Under the pieces are notes generated by a model. It was not told where the DNA came from and did not search any database. It saw nothing but the letters and a program-made list of their open reading frames with translations. Positions 52,437-62,000 of a stretch of 64,000 nucleotides of DNA are shown piece by piece. The position numbers and the translations under genes are program-made. Source of the stretch: Ignavibacteriota bacterium (lineage in GTDB: Bacteria; Bacteroidota; Ignavibacteria; Kapaibacteriales; UBA2268); the NCBI GenBank assembly GCA_020437395.1, contig JAGQWJ010000010.1:1-64000 (forward strand). Direction: 5' to 3'. How positions within the stretch are numbered: position 1 is the stretch's first letter; every line of letters begins with the position of its first letter.

Positions 52437-54377
52437 ATGACAAATAGAATAATATTACCATTTCTTCTTGTCGTGTTTTTATTGAATACAATCAATATAA
52501 ATGCAGATGAGCCACACATTAGATTCACAACAAAAACTTCAAAAACCGAGCTGAAATCGGGTGATGAGTTTTATGTATTGGTCCAATTCGATATAGACGA
52601 TTATTGGTACACCTATGATTTTGTTGATCAAATAAGTGAAGAAGGGATTGGTCCGAATACTACGGAAATAGTAGTCTTGAGCAACGAGCTCGCAGCTACA
52701 AATGGAGACTTGTTAAGACCAACTCCTTTGAAAAAATTTGACGAAGGTTTTCAGATGGATGTGACTTATTACAAAGGAACTTTCGATGTAATTGTACCCT
52801 TGAAGGCATTAAAAGATATATCATTAGCGAAAGATGAACTCACCTTAGAAGTATATCTTCAACTCTGTGATACAGTCAGATGTTTACCTCCAGAGCCATA
52901 TTCGATAATAGTAAGTTCAGAAACTTACAGTTCGGAAGATAATGAATCAATTATTGCTGCAAGTACTACAAATTTAGAAGAGAGCGATAATCACAATAGT
53001 GAACCTATTGTAACTGAATCTAGCTCTGAGATAGAAAAGAGCAAAAAGAAAGGAGTTTGGTCGTTTCTTTGGTTTGCAATGTTGGCTGGTGCAGGTGCAT
53101 TATTAACACCTTGTGTATTCCCTATGGTACCTATAACAGTATCTTTCTTTACAAAAAGAGCGGAGCAATCAAAAGCTAGAGGTTTAAGGGATTCTACTAT
53201 CTACGCACTAGGTATTATAGCTACATTTACGGGGATTGGTTTCGCTTTAGCTGCCATATTAGGCCCCTCAGGCATTCGTGACTTTGCCGCCGACGGTTGG
53301 GTAAATCTAGCGATAGCAGCTATATTTATAATCTTCGCTTTGAACCTATTTGGTGCATTCGAGATTCAACTACCAACTGGATTGATGAACAGATTAAATA
53401 AGAAAACTGAAGGGGCTGGTATTGGTTCAATCTTAGCTATGGGATTAGTTTTCTCACTAACTTCATTCACTTGTACTGTACCATTCGTAGGGTCTGCGTT
53501 AATTTCAGCAACTGGTGGTGAGTGGTTCTACCCAATTATTGGTATGTTAGGATTCTCGACTGTATTCGCACTACCGTTCTTCATATTTGCACTTATTCCA
53601 TCAGCTATGAACAAACTGCCCAAAGCTGGCGGTTGGATGAATAATGTGAAAGTAATAATGGGCTTTTTAGAAGTAGCAGCCGCTATTAAATTTATAAGTA
53701 ATGCAGATTTAGTTTGGGGATGGGGCGTTATGCCTAGAGATTTTTTCCTAGCTATATGGATAATATGTGGTATCCTAATAGTTGTATATCTATTAGGTGC
53801 TTTTAAAATGAAAATGGATTCTCCATTGAACAATCTTGGTGCGTTAAGGATATTATGGGCGATAATATTCGGTTCTATTACTATCTATCTTATCCCAGGA
53901 TTATTTGGAAAAGGATTAGGCGAATTAGATGCTTTCTTACCACCCAAAGGATACTTGAATGCAAACGTTTCATCAGCAACTGCAGGGAGTGGCAATATGT
54001 TTGAGGAAACTGTAAAAAAGACTGTTTGGCTAAATAACTATGATGAAGCATTAGCATTAGCAAAGAAAGAGAACAAACCAATTTTCATTGATTTTACTGG
54101 TTGGACTTGTACTAATTGTAGATGGATGGAATCGAATGTGTTCCCGCTACCGGAAGTACAGAAATACTTCGAAGGTATGATAAATGTGAAGCTTTATACT
54201 GATAGAAGGGAAGAACCAGAACTTAGCAATAAAGAATTTCAGCAAACGATGTTTAACTCAATTGAATTGCCGCTTTATGTAATTTTAACTCCTGATGAGA
54301 AATTAGTAGGTACTAAGGCGTTCACTAGAGATTTACAAGAGTTTTTAGACTTTCTAGAGAAAGGAGCAAACTTATAA
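52437..54377 (+). CDS. dsbD: Thiol:disulfide interchange protein DsbD
   Basis: A 646-residue electron carrier across the inner membrane. After a signal peptide, the N-terminal domain (~25-165) has the Cys pair YLQLCDTVRCLPPE; after an acidic linker, eight membrane helices (~205-490) carry the redox Cys in LTPCVFPMVPITVSFF and FTCTVPFVGS; the C-terminal thioredoxin domain (~540-646) has FTGWTCTNCRWME. It passes electrons from cytoplasmic thioredoxin to periplasmic proteins. Secreted thioredoxin-fold proteins that might draw on it are encoded at 35492 and 47251. It follows hprK by 17 bases and converges with panC (six-base overlap). Confidence 0.93.
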   Translation: MTNRIILPFLLVVFLLNTININADEPHIRFTTKTSKTELKSGDEFYVLVQFDIDDYWYTYDFVDQISEEGIGPNTTEIVVLSNELAATNGDLLRPTPLKKFDEGFQMDVTYYKGTFDVIVPLKALKDISLAKDELTLEVYLQLCDTVRCLPPEPYSIIVSSETYSSEDNESIIAASTTNLEESDNHNSEPIVTESSSEIEKSKKKGVWSFLWFAMLAGAGALLTPCVFPMVPITVSFFTKRAEQSKARGLRDSTIYALGIIATFTGIGFALAAILGPSGIRDFAADGWVNLAIAAIFIIFALNLFGAFEIQLPTGLMNRLNKKTEGAGIGSILAMGLVFSLTSFTCTVPFVGSALISATGGEWFYPIIGMLGFSTVFALPFFIFALIPSAMNKLPKAGGWMNNVKVIMGFLEVAAAIKFISNADLVWGWGVMPRDFFLAIWIICGILIVVYLLGAFKMKMDSPLNNLGALRILWAIIFGSITIYLIPGLFGKGLGELDAFLPPKGYLNANVSSATAGSGNMFEETVKKTVWLNNYDEALALAKKENKPIFIDFTGWTCTNCRWMESNVFPLPEVQKYFEGMINVKLYTDRREEPELSNKEFQQTMFNSIELPLYVILTPDEKLVGTKAFTRDLQEFLDFLEKGANL

Positions 54378-55268
54378 TCCCTCTTCAAACCTATCGTCCT
54401 CATTGAATTTCTCAATGGGGACTTTTACTAATAGGTTATCTATAAGTCGTGTTTTACCCAAGACAGCTCCGATTAGCAACACTACTTGACTACCTTCTTC
54501 AAAATCGTTCGGTTCATCTAAGTTGTTAGAGTCAGCTGCAATTGCATAGTCAATTTTCAATCCATCTAATCTTCTTAGCATATCGTGCAAATATGCATTT
54601 ATTTTTTTTCGATTTCTAATTCCAGATTCTATGTACTCTTTTGTTGCAACTAAAGATTTGAATAATATTTTCGCATTGTCTTTTTGCTCATCAGTCAAGT
54701 ACTTATTTCTTGAACTCATTGCTAAGCCATTGGTCTCGCGAACGATTGGGCAAACTACAATCTCAACTCCCATTAGCATATCACGCGACAAGGATTTTAC
54801 AACCAAGCTCTGTTGGTAATCTTTCTGACCAAAAAAAGCTTTATTAGGTAAAGCTGCATTGAAAAGTTTGGCTACAACTGTCGCAACTCCATCAAAAAAA
54901 TGCGGTCTAAATTTTCCCTCAATCTTATATGCCAAATCTCCAACAGATAGACTAGTTGATTCTCCATAGGGATACATTTCTTCTCTTGATGGGACGAATA
55001 GAACATCACAATCGGCTTTTTTTGCTAGATTGTAATCATGTTCGAAGTCTCTTGGATATGAATCGAAATCTTCGTGAGGTGCAAATTGTGTAGGGTTTAC
55101 AAATAGTGAAGTAATGACAACATCACACTCAACTGAAGCTCTGGTAATCAAGGACGTATGACCTTCGTGCAAATAACCCATAGTTGGTACAAAACCAACT
55201 ACTCTACCATTACTTTGCTGTTCTATTGAGTATTGTCTTAATTCGCTTACACTTCTAATAACTTTCAT
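54372..55268 (-). CDS. panC: Pantothenate synthetase
   Basis: A 298-residue enzyme that joins pantoate and beta-alanine with ATP to give pantothenate, precursor of coenzyme A. Signature blocks: GFVPTMGYLHEGHTSLI (HIGH-like, residues ~23-40), FVNPTQFAPHEDFDSYPR, FFGQKDYQQS and MSSRNKYLTDEQ (KMSKS-like). The length is standard. The start overlaps the end of the YigZ gene by 14 bases, and it is last in the five-gene minus-strand operon that begins with the HIT gene. CoaE of the same pathway is at 29371. Confidence 0.96.
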   Translation of the reverse strand: MKVIRSVSELRQYSIEQQSNGRVVGFVPTMGYLHEGHTSLITRASVECDVVITSLFVNPTQFAPHEDFDSYPRDFEHDYNLAKKADCDVLFVPSREEMYPYGESTSLSVGDLAYKIEGKFRPHFFDGVATVVAKLFNAALPNKAFFGQKDYQQSLVVKSLSRDMLMGVEIVVCPIVRETNGLAMSSRNKYLTDEQKDNAKILFKSLVATKEYIESGIRNRKKINAYLHDMLRRLDGLKIDYAIAADSNNLDEPNDFEEGSQVVLLIGAVLGKTRLIDNLLVKVPIEKFNEDDRFEEGL

Positions 55269-55866
55269 CCAATTCCCTACTACCTGACCTATCAGCCGTT
55301 TGTTCTGTTATTTGTTTTCTAAAATTCATTACTTTTGATATTGGTATTTCTGCTGTTATCTCAATTGTATCGGTATAAATCTCTTCGAATGATACTGCGT
55401 ATTCGTCCAATAACCGTTTAACGGTATTAATATCGTCGTAAGTAGTGAATATTTTTACTCTTTTCGTGATATTGATTTTCTTTCTTTTGCATAGTTTTAT
55501 CACTTCTTCTGCAGTCCCACCATAAGCCCTTGCTAAACCACCAACGCCTAGCTTTGTTCCTCCATAGAAACGAGTTACAACTAATAATACATCCGATAAC
55601 TTATATTTCTTTATCGAAAATAGTATCGGGTTTCCAGCGGAGCCATTCGGTTCTCCATCGTCATTTGCTCTATATTCTAATCCTTGTGAGCCAAGTATAT
55701 AGGCATAGCAATTATGAGTAGCGTCATAGTGCTCTTTTCGTAGTGAATTCAGGTGCTCTTCGGCTTCTTCCTTATTTTGTATGGGATATATGTTCGCTAT
55801 GAAGCGACTACCTTTTATTTTTTCTTCAAAAAACCTATGATCTTCTATGGAATAATAAAAATCCAT
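55255..55866 (-). CDS. YigZ/IMPACT-family protein
   Basis: A 203-residue member of the UPF0029 family. Conserved motifs include KGSRFIANIYPI near the N-terminus, THNCYAYILG, NDDGEPNGSAGNPI and RFYGGTKLGVGGLARAYGG. The C-terminal ~70 residues are the DUF1949 ferredoxin-like domain. In eukaryotes relatives regulate the Gcn2 kinase; the bacterial role is unknown, perhaps in translation or RNA binding. It overlaps panC at its 3' end (14 bases) and the PAP2 gene by one base (TAATG) at its start. Confidence 0.9.
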   Translation of the reverse strand: MDFYYSIEDHRFFEEKIKGSRFIANIYPIQNKEEAEEHLNSLRKEHYDATHNCYAYILGSQGLEYRANDDGEPNGSAGNPILFSIKKYKLSDVLLVVTRFYGGTKLGVGGLARAYGGTAEEVIKLCKRKKINITKRVKIFTTYDDINTVKRLLDEYAVSFEEIYTDTIEITAEIPISKVMNFRKQITEQTADRSGSRELDESY

Positions 55867-56804
55867 TAATTGTACTTATAAAATCCTAAACTTCGTAATA
55901 ATAATTCTATTTTCGGTTCTATCCACATAGTAATAAGAGCAAATACTAATCCCGCAAAAACATCAACCACATAGTGATAGCGCAGATAAACAGTTGAAAA
56001 TATGAGACTGAACCCAATGACTGCTACGAACCACTTATATTTTGATTTGAACTTAAATGCTATCAGTATAGTAATAAAAGTCATCATTGTATGCCCACTT
56101 GGCATACAATCTCTATTTACTACTTCAGCTGGATTAACCGAATCAGGCATCACTCCACCCCCAGCATTCACTAAATCTCTGAAAAAATTTGTGAGGTACA
56201 ATCCGGGTAGTTCGGAGTTGAGCATACTAAAATCATGTATAGTAAACCTTGGTCCAATCGCAGGCATAAAAAAATATAGTATATAGGAAAAGAAAAATCC
56301 GAAGATTACTATTCTTGCAAATTCAAAAAAATTATCATCCGAATCTCTCAGAGTGAATTCAATTCCTAATATAAATGGCAATACATAGAACATCATATAT
56401 GTAAATTGTAGATATTCTGTAAGAATTGGCGAGGCAAATTGGGTAATCCATTCGGTAGGATTAACGCCAAATATAGCCAAATCCCATGCAATTAGTGTAT
56501 TGTCATAATCTTGAGGGTTTACTAAAGGAATAAACAAATGGATATTACTATAAATAAAGAAAACTATTGGGATTATATAAAGTCGCCTGACCAATGTAAA
56601 GACTTTTCCCCCTTTATATTTGCTACTTACTATAGCAAAGACTACAACAGCCGTTGAAATCACTATATAAGATGCAAGATTGAGTAGCGGAGTTGCTAAC
56701 TCACTCCAAAAAAGAATACTCAAAAGCGAGTACAGAAGAAGCATTCCTAATATATAAGCATCACTTATTGTAAGTACATTTATAATTTTCTTTAACTTAT
56801 TCAC
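55866..56804 (-). CDS. PAP2-superfamily membrane phosphatase
   Basis: A 312-residue integral-membrane protein with about six helices. The active site is of the inositolphosphorylceramide-synthase-like type: RDCMPSGHTMMTF and RYHYVVDVFAGL supply the catalytic His, His and Asp, while the classic KxxxxxxRP motif is not seen. It probably removes or transfers a phosphate from a lipid at the outer face of the inner membrane; the lipid is unknown. The start is GTG, lying within the last codons of rsmA (eight-base overlap), and the stop shares a base with the next ATG. Confidence 0.86.
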   Translation of the reverse strand: MNKLKKIINVLTISDAYILGMLLLYSLLSILFWSELATPLLNLASYIVISTAVVVFAIVSSKYKGGKVFTLVRRLYIIPIVFFIYSNIHLFIPLVNPQDYDNTLIAWDLAIFGVNPTEWITQFASPILTEYLQFTYMMFYVLPFILGIEFTLRDSDDNFFEFARIVIFGFFFSYILYFFMPAIGPRFTIHDFSMLNSELPGLYLTNFFRDLVNAGGGVMPDSVNPAEVVNRDCMPSGHTMMTFITILIAFKFKSKYKWFVAVIGFSLIFSTVYLRYHYVVDVFAGLVFALITMWIEPKIELLLRSLGFYKYN

Positions 56805-57600
56805 CTGTTATACTTTTGATATTTTCATAAAGTAGTTTAAAATCTGTTAATGACAAATTCTCAGCTCGCAAATTTAACATTTCTTTAATTCTTTCTGATA
56901 AAGTTGGCGAGGAAATAAACGATTGATAATCTTCACTCGAATTGAAATGAGATTTAATTGAGTTAGATAATTTTTTTCTACGTGCGTTGAACGCCACTTT
57001 TATAAAGTTATGTAATTTCCTATCAAATTCACCATTATTAAAATTTATCTTTATGACAGACGAAGTAACTTTCGGAGGTGGGTTGAATGCACTTGGAGGA
57101 ACATCGAATAGTTTTTTTGCACTACCACACATAAGAACAGCTAATGTAAGAATACCATATTCCTTGCTATTTGGTGTAGAAACTATCCTATTGCCTAGTT
57201 CTCTTTGTATCATAAAAGTGAACGAATCTATTCTATCCGAATACTCTAATAGCTTGAATATTATTTGAGATGATATATAGTAAGGTAAATTCCCAATAAC
57301 TTTGACTTTTTTATCCCTTGGTAATATCTCATCCAAATTGACTTTTAATATATCAATATTTAGTACTTCTAAATTTTGATATTCTCTACGGAGGACTTGA
57401 ACAGCCCTTTTATCAATTTCTATACATATTAGATTCTTAGTTTTGGGAATCAAATACTTAGTCAAAGCCCCAGTGCCTGGACCTATTTCAATAACATAAT
57501 CATCATCTGATATTTCAGAGAATTGTGCTATTCTTTTTGAAACTGACTCGTCAATTAAAAAATTTTGACCTAATGATTTTTTTAGCTTAAATTTTTCCAA
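56797..57600 (-). CDS. rsmA: 16S rRNA adenine dimethyltransferase
   Basis: A 267-residue S-adenosylmethionine enzyme (KsgA) that dimethylates two adenines in helix 45 of 16S rRNA late in 30S assembly. Motifs: KKSLGQNFLIDESV, VIEIGPGTGALTKYL (SAM site, ~35-49), VIGNLPYYISSQI (catalytic NLPY) and FNPPPKVTSSVIKI. The start is TTG, directly abutting the HIT stop codon; no ATG or GTG precedes the conserved N-terminus. The 3' end overlaps the PAP2 gene. Confidence 0.96.
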   Translation of the reverse strand: MEKFKLKKSLGQNFLIDESVSKRIAQFSEISDDDYVIEIGPGTGALTKYLIPKTKNLICIEIDKRAVQVLRREYQNLEVLNIDILKVNLDEILPRDKKVKVIGNLPYYISSQIIFKLLEYSDRIDSFTFMIQRELGNRIVSTPNSKEYGILTLAVLMCGSAKKLFDVPPSAFNPPPKVTSSVIKINFNNGEFDRKLHNFIKVAFNARRKKLSNSIKSHFNSSEDYQSFISSPTLSERIKEMLNLRAENLSLTDFKLLYENIKSITGE

Positions 57601-58110
57601 TTACAATTCGTATTTTTTAAACGTAAGTTTTAACTTTTCTTTCGAGTCTTCCATCGATTCATTGATTACATTGTAATCTGAGATAACTGCTGTAAAATTC
57701 GTATCGCCTCTCCACCGAGGAACTATATGGAAATGCAGATGATCTGGCAAACCAGCCCCCGCAGCAGCACCTGCATTTAGACCAACATTATAACCCTGTG
57801 GACTATAGACTTCGTCAATGACTTTTGTAGCAATGTTAATCACTTCTATAATCTCTGTTCTGCACTCAGTTGTCAAATCATTCAAAGTCCCCATGTGCTC
57901 TATTGGCGTAATTAATAAATGACCATTGTTATAAGGGTATTTATTCATCATGACAATCGAATGACTATATCTTGCAACAAGCAAATTATCATCGTCTTCT
58001 TGGGGATGGTTAATAGCATGGCAAACAAAGCATTCTTCTATTTTATCTTTACCTTTGAATGAACCAATGTATTTGGATCGCCAGGGTGACCATAGTTGTT
58101 CCATATTCAT
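57601..58110 (-). CDS. HIT-family nucleotide phosphorylase/hydrolase
   Basis: A 169-residue protein with the histidine triad HLHFHIVPRW (~residues 123-132). The N-terminus EQLWSPWRSKYI and the CFVC pair, followed by a His-containing zinc region, match the AP4A-phosphorylase-like HIT branch known from many bacteria. The likely substrate is a dinucleoside polyphosphate or a nucleotide ester. It is the first gene of the minus-strand operon HIT-rsmA-PAP2-yigZ-panC. Two ATG codons (58110 and 58104) can serve as start; there is no clear ribosome site. Confidence 0.92.
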   Translation of the reverse strand: MNMEQLWSPWRSKYIGSFKGKDKIEECFVCHAINHPQEDDDNLLVARYSHSIVMMNKYPYNNGHLLITPIEHMGTLNDLTTECRTEIIEVINIATKVIDEVYSPQGYNVGLNAGAAAGAGLPDHLHFHIVPRWRGDTNFTAVISDYNVINESMEDSKEKLKLTFKKYEL

Positions 58111-58142
58111 ATATTGTTTTATTTAACTATTATAAGTTATTA

Positions 58143-58173
58143 CAAAAATAGCTCAAAAAAAAATGCTTGTAAA
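58143..58173 (-). promoter_or_regulatory. Likely promoter of the HIT operon
   Basis: The minus strand reads TATTTTTG (58150-58143), matching TAnnTTTG, with TTT at the 20-base-spaced -33 position (58173-58171). It closely resembles the talC promoter, including the surrounding GCTATTTTTGTAA. The -33 half overlaps the hairpin loop of the terminator of the preceding gene. Confidence 0.45.
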
Positions 58174-58190
58174 ACGAATTACAAGCATTT
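58155..58190 (-). terminator. Terminator of the beta-barrel gene at 58214
   Basis: AAATGCTTGTAA and TTACAAGCATTT pair perfectly (58190-58179 with 58172-58161) around TTCGTT; on the minus strand six more T follow. It closes the OstA-like/IgGFc/barrel unit and separates it from the HIT operon. Confidence 0.88.
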
Positions 58191-58213
58191 AATTTTCTAT
58201 TACATAATCTTTG

Positions 58214-59068
58214 TTAGAATATAGTAGAAGGGAATCTGATATCTATACCTAATTGCAAAGCACTAACTCTCCAATCATCATCAGCTGAAAGGTTAGTAAC
58301 ACCAAAGTTATAGTTGAAGTTAGGGACAATATAGAATCCATTATTTAATATAATTTCATATTGAACACCGAACTTAATGCCAACTCTCAAAGCACTTGAG
58401 TTAGGTATTTCACCTTCTTTCACAATTAATGTACTACCATCTGCAGAATATCTAATACCTTGAGCAGCTTGTTCTTCTGCACTCACTTGATTGAATTTAA
58501 CTTCTTTTGGAGTTAATAATGAATAAGTTTGATTTTGATCTTTTGTCATAGCAAAGTCAAAAGTAGGACCAACGATAATGCCAAACTCAGTATTGAATAG
58601 ATTTAGTTTATATTGTGCTTCAGCAGTTATCATGTTATATACTACCTCATTCTTGTGTTCTGTAGAACTCAAAATCGTAGTATCTGGCTGGTCAACTCTT
58701 TTCGCAACAGATGGATATTCATCACCTTCAACTTCAAAGTTAGCAGGCATTGAGTTATAAAGAACACGAGCTATAATTGAAGATTTTGAATCTTTGGCAC
58801 TACCTAGTAAATACTCAAAAGACAAACCGAAAAAATAACCATTAGCAGATCCATTCTGAAATATAGGACAAGGGACTGCTTCATAATTAAATGTATTCAA
58901 GTCTGCTGAATGCAAAACTCTATTGTAACCAACAACTGGTCCAAAATAAAACGGAATTGCAGCTTTAGTTGGCGCAAGTGGGTCATCGAGCTGACCGAAA
59001 GAAGGAACCGTAAAAGCCATCGCAAGCGTTAGTGTTGTAAGAATGAACTTCTGTAAACTATTTGACAT
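58214..59068 (-). CDS. Outer-membrane beta-barrel protein
   Basis: A 284-residue protein with signal peptide (ending TVPSFGQ). The mature part has barrel strands such as AIPFYFGPVVGYNRVLHS, YFFGLSFEYLLGS, AEAQYKLNLFNTEFGIIVGPTFDFAM, VGIKFGVQYEIIL and YIVPNFNYNFGVTNL and ends LQLGIDIRFPSTIF, with the C-terminal Phe usual for barrel assembly. It resembles the general outer-membrane beta-barrel (PorT-like) group. It follows the large T9SS protein by 13 bases, and a terminator follows it. Confidence 0.82.
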   Translation of the reverse strand: MSNSLQKFILTTLTLAMAFTVPSFGQLDDPLAPTKAAIPFYFGPVVGYNRVLHSADLNTFNYEAVPCPIFQNGSANGYFFGLSFEYLLGSAKDSKSSIIARVLYNSMPANFEVEGDEYPSVAKRVDQPDTTILSSTEHKNEVVYNMITAEAQYKLNLFNTEFGIIVGPTFDFAMTKDQNQTYSLLTPKEVKFNQVSAEEQAAQGIRYSADGSTLIVKEGEIPNSSALRVGIKFGVQYEIILNNGFYIVPNFNYNFGVTNLSADDDWRVSALQLGIDIRFPSTIF

Positions 59069-59081
59069 AATTTAAACCTTG

Positions 59082-62000
59082 TTACTTTGTAATAATAAAT
59101 TCTTGAGTTAAAGTTGTTCCTAAAGAGCGAACAATTAATATATATTTTCCATTAGCATACTCGCTAAGATTTAATATAATATTATTTTTTCCTTTATCAA
59201 ACAATAATTTTTCAAAGATACAATATTTTTTTCCTACATAGTCCATTATATAGACTGAACCCGTTAGTTCATCAGATGTGTTTACTGTTAGATTTGCCTC
59301 GTTTCCTACCACATTCGGAGCAATTGAACCATTTATTATATATGAACTTAATTCTACATTGCGGTAGTTATAGACGCAAACTTGTTCCACATTCAAAGTG
59401 GTCAAAAGTGAGTTGCTATCATAACAATCACTCATATCAAATTTTATTTCCACATCACCTTCCAAATCGGTGTGCAATAGAGCTAAAAATCTTAATTCGA
59501 ATTGCCAAGAAACTATCTTATCAAAATTGAAGTCTAAAAGCTCCTCAGAAACTAGTCTTAATTTATCATTTTCTACGCTCACAGTTGCGTCAATTTCTTT
59601 TATTTGATTTTTAGCAATATCATAGAAAAATACTTTTGTTTGTTTATTTTCTAAATAGAAATTGTAAGTATCAATATTTATTTCGATGCCTATATCTGCA
59701 GTAGTATCTATATAGTTTGGTAAAGTTCCGCTAAATTTAACATCGAAGTATTTACCTATTTGTAATTCACCCAAATCAAATGGGTTGATAAGAACTTCAT
59801 TTTGAGTTGAATTTATATTACTCTCCGTAACAAAGACTGAATCTTTGTCCAAATCGATATCAAATATATCAATATTGTAGATAATTTTTTCGGTCTTGTT
59901 TCCCGAAGACATTACTACTAATCTCTTTGTAATTCTATCCCCTGGTCTTAATGTATCGTTAAACTGATTATTCAAGAAATGAGCAACTTGCACATTTGAA
60001 ACTAAATCAATCTGTTTTATATAAAATTCCGTATTTCCTGTATTGATTATATCTATCCCAAGAGTATCAAAATTACAAGCGATGACGTTCAAGTCTGATG
60101 GGTTTATTGCCACATCGAGTGTATCTTGCTCTTCTACGAACCCTCTAATACGAATAGTATCTGTTTTGACTCCGAAATTTGGGGCAGCGTCCGACTCTAC
60201 AATTAGTGTCATAGTTTGCTCTCCGAGTGTTAAACCATTGAACCTAATTGGTAGCTTTTCAGTTATGCCAATTGGAATAATCCTAGTTCCGTAGAACGAA
60301 TTGTCAAATTCAAATACATTTTCATCGCCAATGTATTTTATAATTCTGTTGATTTTCAAATCTTCATTACCATTAGAATAAATCACATCTACGGTAGAAT
60401 CTTTGAAAGAGAATATTTTTATAGTGTCCAAATCAATATTATAAGTGCTGATCTGAGGAATTGTCGGCTGTCCTTTGATGTTTACTAATATGGTGTCGTG
60501 TGGTGCCCATCTTTCAACAAATTTAGCACTCAAGTTATAAGGAGTAAAATCATTCGTAGCTTTGGGATTATAGAAAAAAGTAACATCAAATGATTTTTGT
60601 TCTTCCAAATTAACAGTTGACAGATTCGCTAAAATATTTATATTTGTATCATTAGAAATATTTGAGACAGCAGAGAGATAAGTAAATCTTGATAAGAAAC
60701 TACCCGAATTGATAAATTTTTGTGATGTTGATTTGGTAGAGCCAATCCGAGTGTCGCCAAAGTCATAATCTATATTATTGACATTAGGCGAACCCACTTC
60801 CCCAGTGATAGTGGCTACTCTGTTAATCTTATTATTGTCCATAAGAGTAATATTGTAGTCGAAAGTCCCATTTACATTGTTAGTAAATGTGATTTTATCA
60901 AATCTAATAGTCTCATTGGCAAGCAAAGTAAAGGGGAACATTCCTGTAGTATCAATCTTGAAATTATTACTTGGTGGCAAAATTACGCTATCGCACACAA
61001 TTTTTGCATTGCCTGTATTTCTGAACTCAACGTATTCCGTTTGATTAGTTACATAGCTTGTACCCGATAGAATCTTTGGTAATTTTAAGTTACTTGCACT
61101 AAGATCAAAGCTAATAATTTTTGCATTTATATCAACTTTTCTTACATATTCACAAGAAAAATTGAAGAACATAGAATCGATTACTTCGTTTTGATTATTC
61201 TCATCATTATTCAAGCATAAAATCAGTCTATATGTCTGTTCTTTATAAAGCATTTTAGGCAAAGCAAAAGGCAGATTGAGCTTTAATCTCATATCAGATG
61301 GTAAATCTACACTTTCTAAAAGAACCGAATCAGCATCAGTACGTAAGTCGAAATAGTAACAAGAATCTCTTTTAATATTTACTTCTTTGTAATCAATCAA
61401 TTCAAGTAAGGTAATTTGTGCTCCTGGCTGGTAATATTCATAAGCAGTGGAGTTCCCAAAATAATCAATAACATTACATTTGAATTTAGCTGGGCTATTC
61501 CTATCAATAACATCGCCTCGTAATTGGACAAAAGTAGTAGTATCGGTTATATTTGTGTGTGTCCAATTGATATTATAAGTCTCAGTCTCATCAACATCAA
61601 TAATATTTATTCCAGAAAATTCAGAAATTTTCTCGTCATATATAGTTCCTCGAATAGAATTACAACTTTCAACAAAATTGACTTCGGGGTCTAAGAAATC
61701 TTCTTGATTCTCGTCTATTAGTGATGCTCCAACAGTCATAGCGTAGGAGTCGTAGTTTCCAGCGGCAATTGCAATAGCATGGAAACCACCAGAATCAGCA
61801 ACGATTGTATTTATACTCGGATATTGAGGAACAAAAACTTTTTGCCAAAAATATGGTTCTCCCGCCATATCGAATTGATTGAACCCCAATATTTCATCAA
61901 CATTTTTGTTATTGACTTTTACCGAAGATTTTCCTTTTTCATTAGCTATAATTATTACTGCTTGATTATCGTATTGCGTAATGTATTTGTCATTATAAAC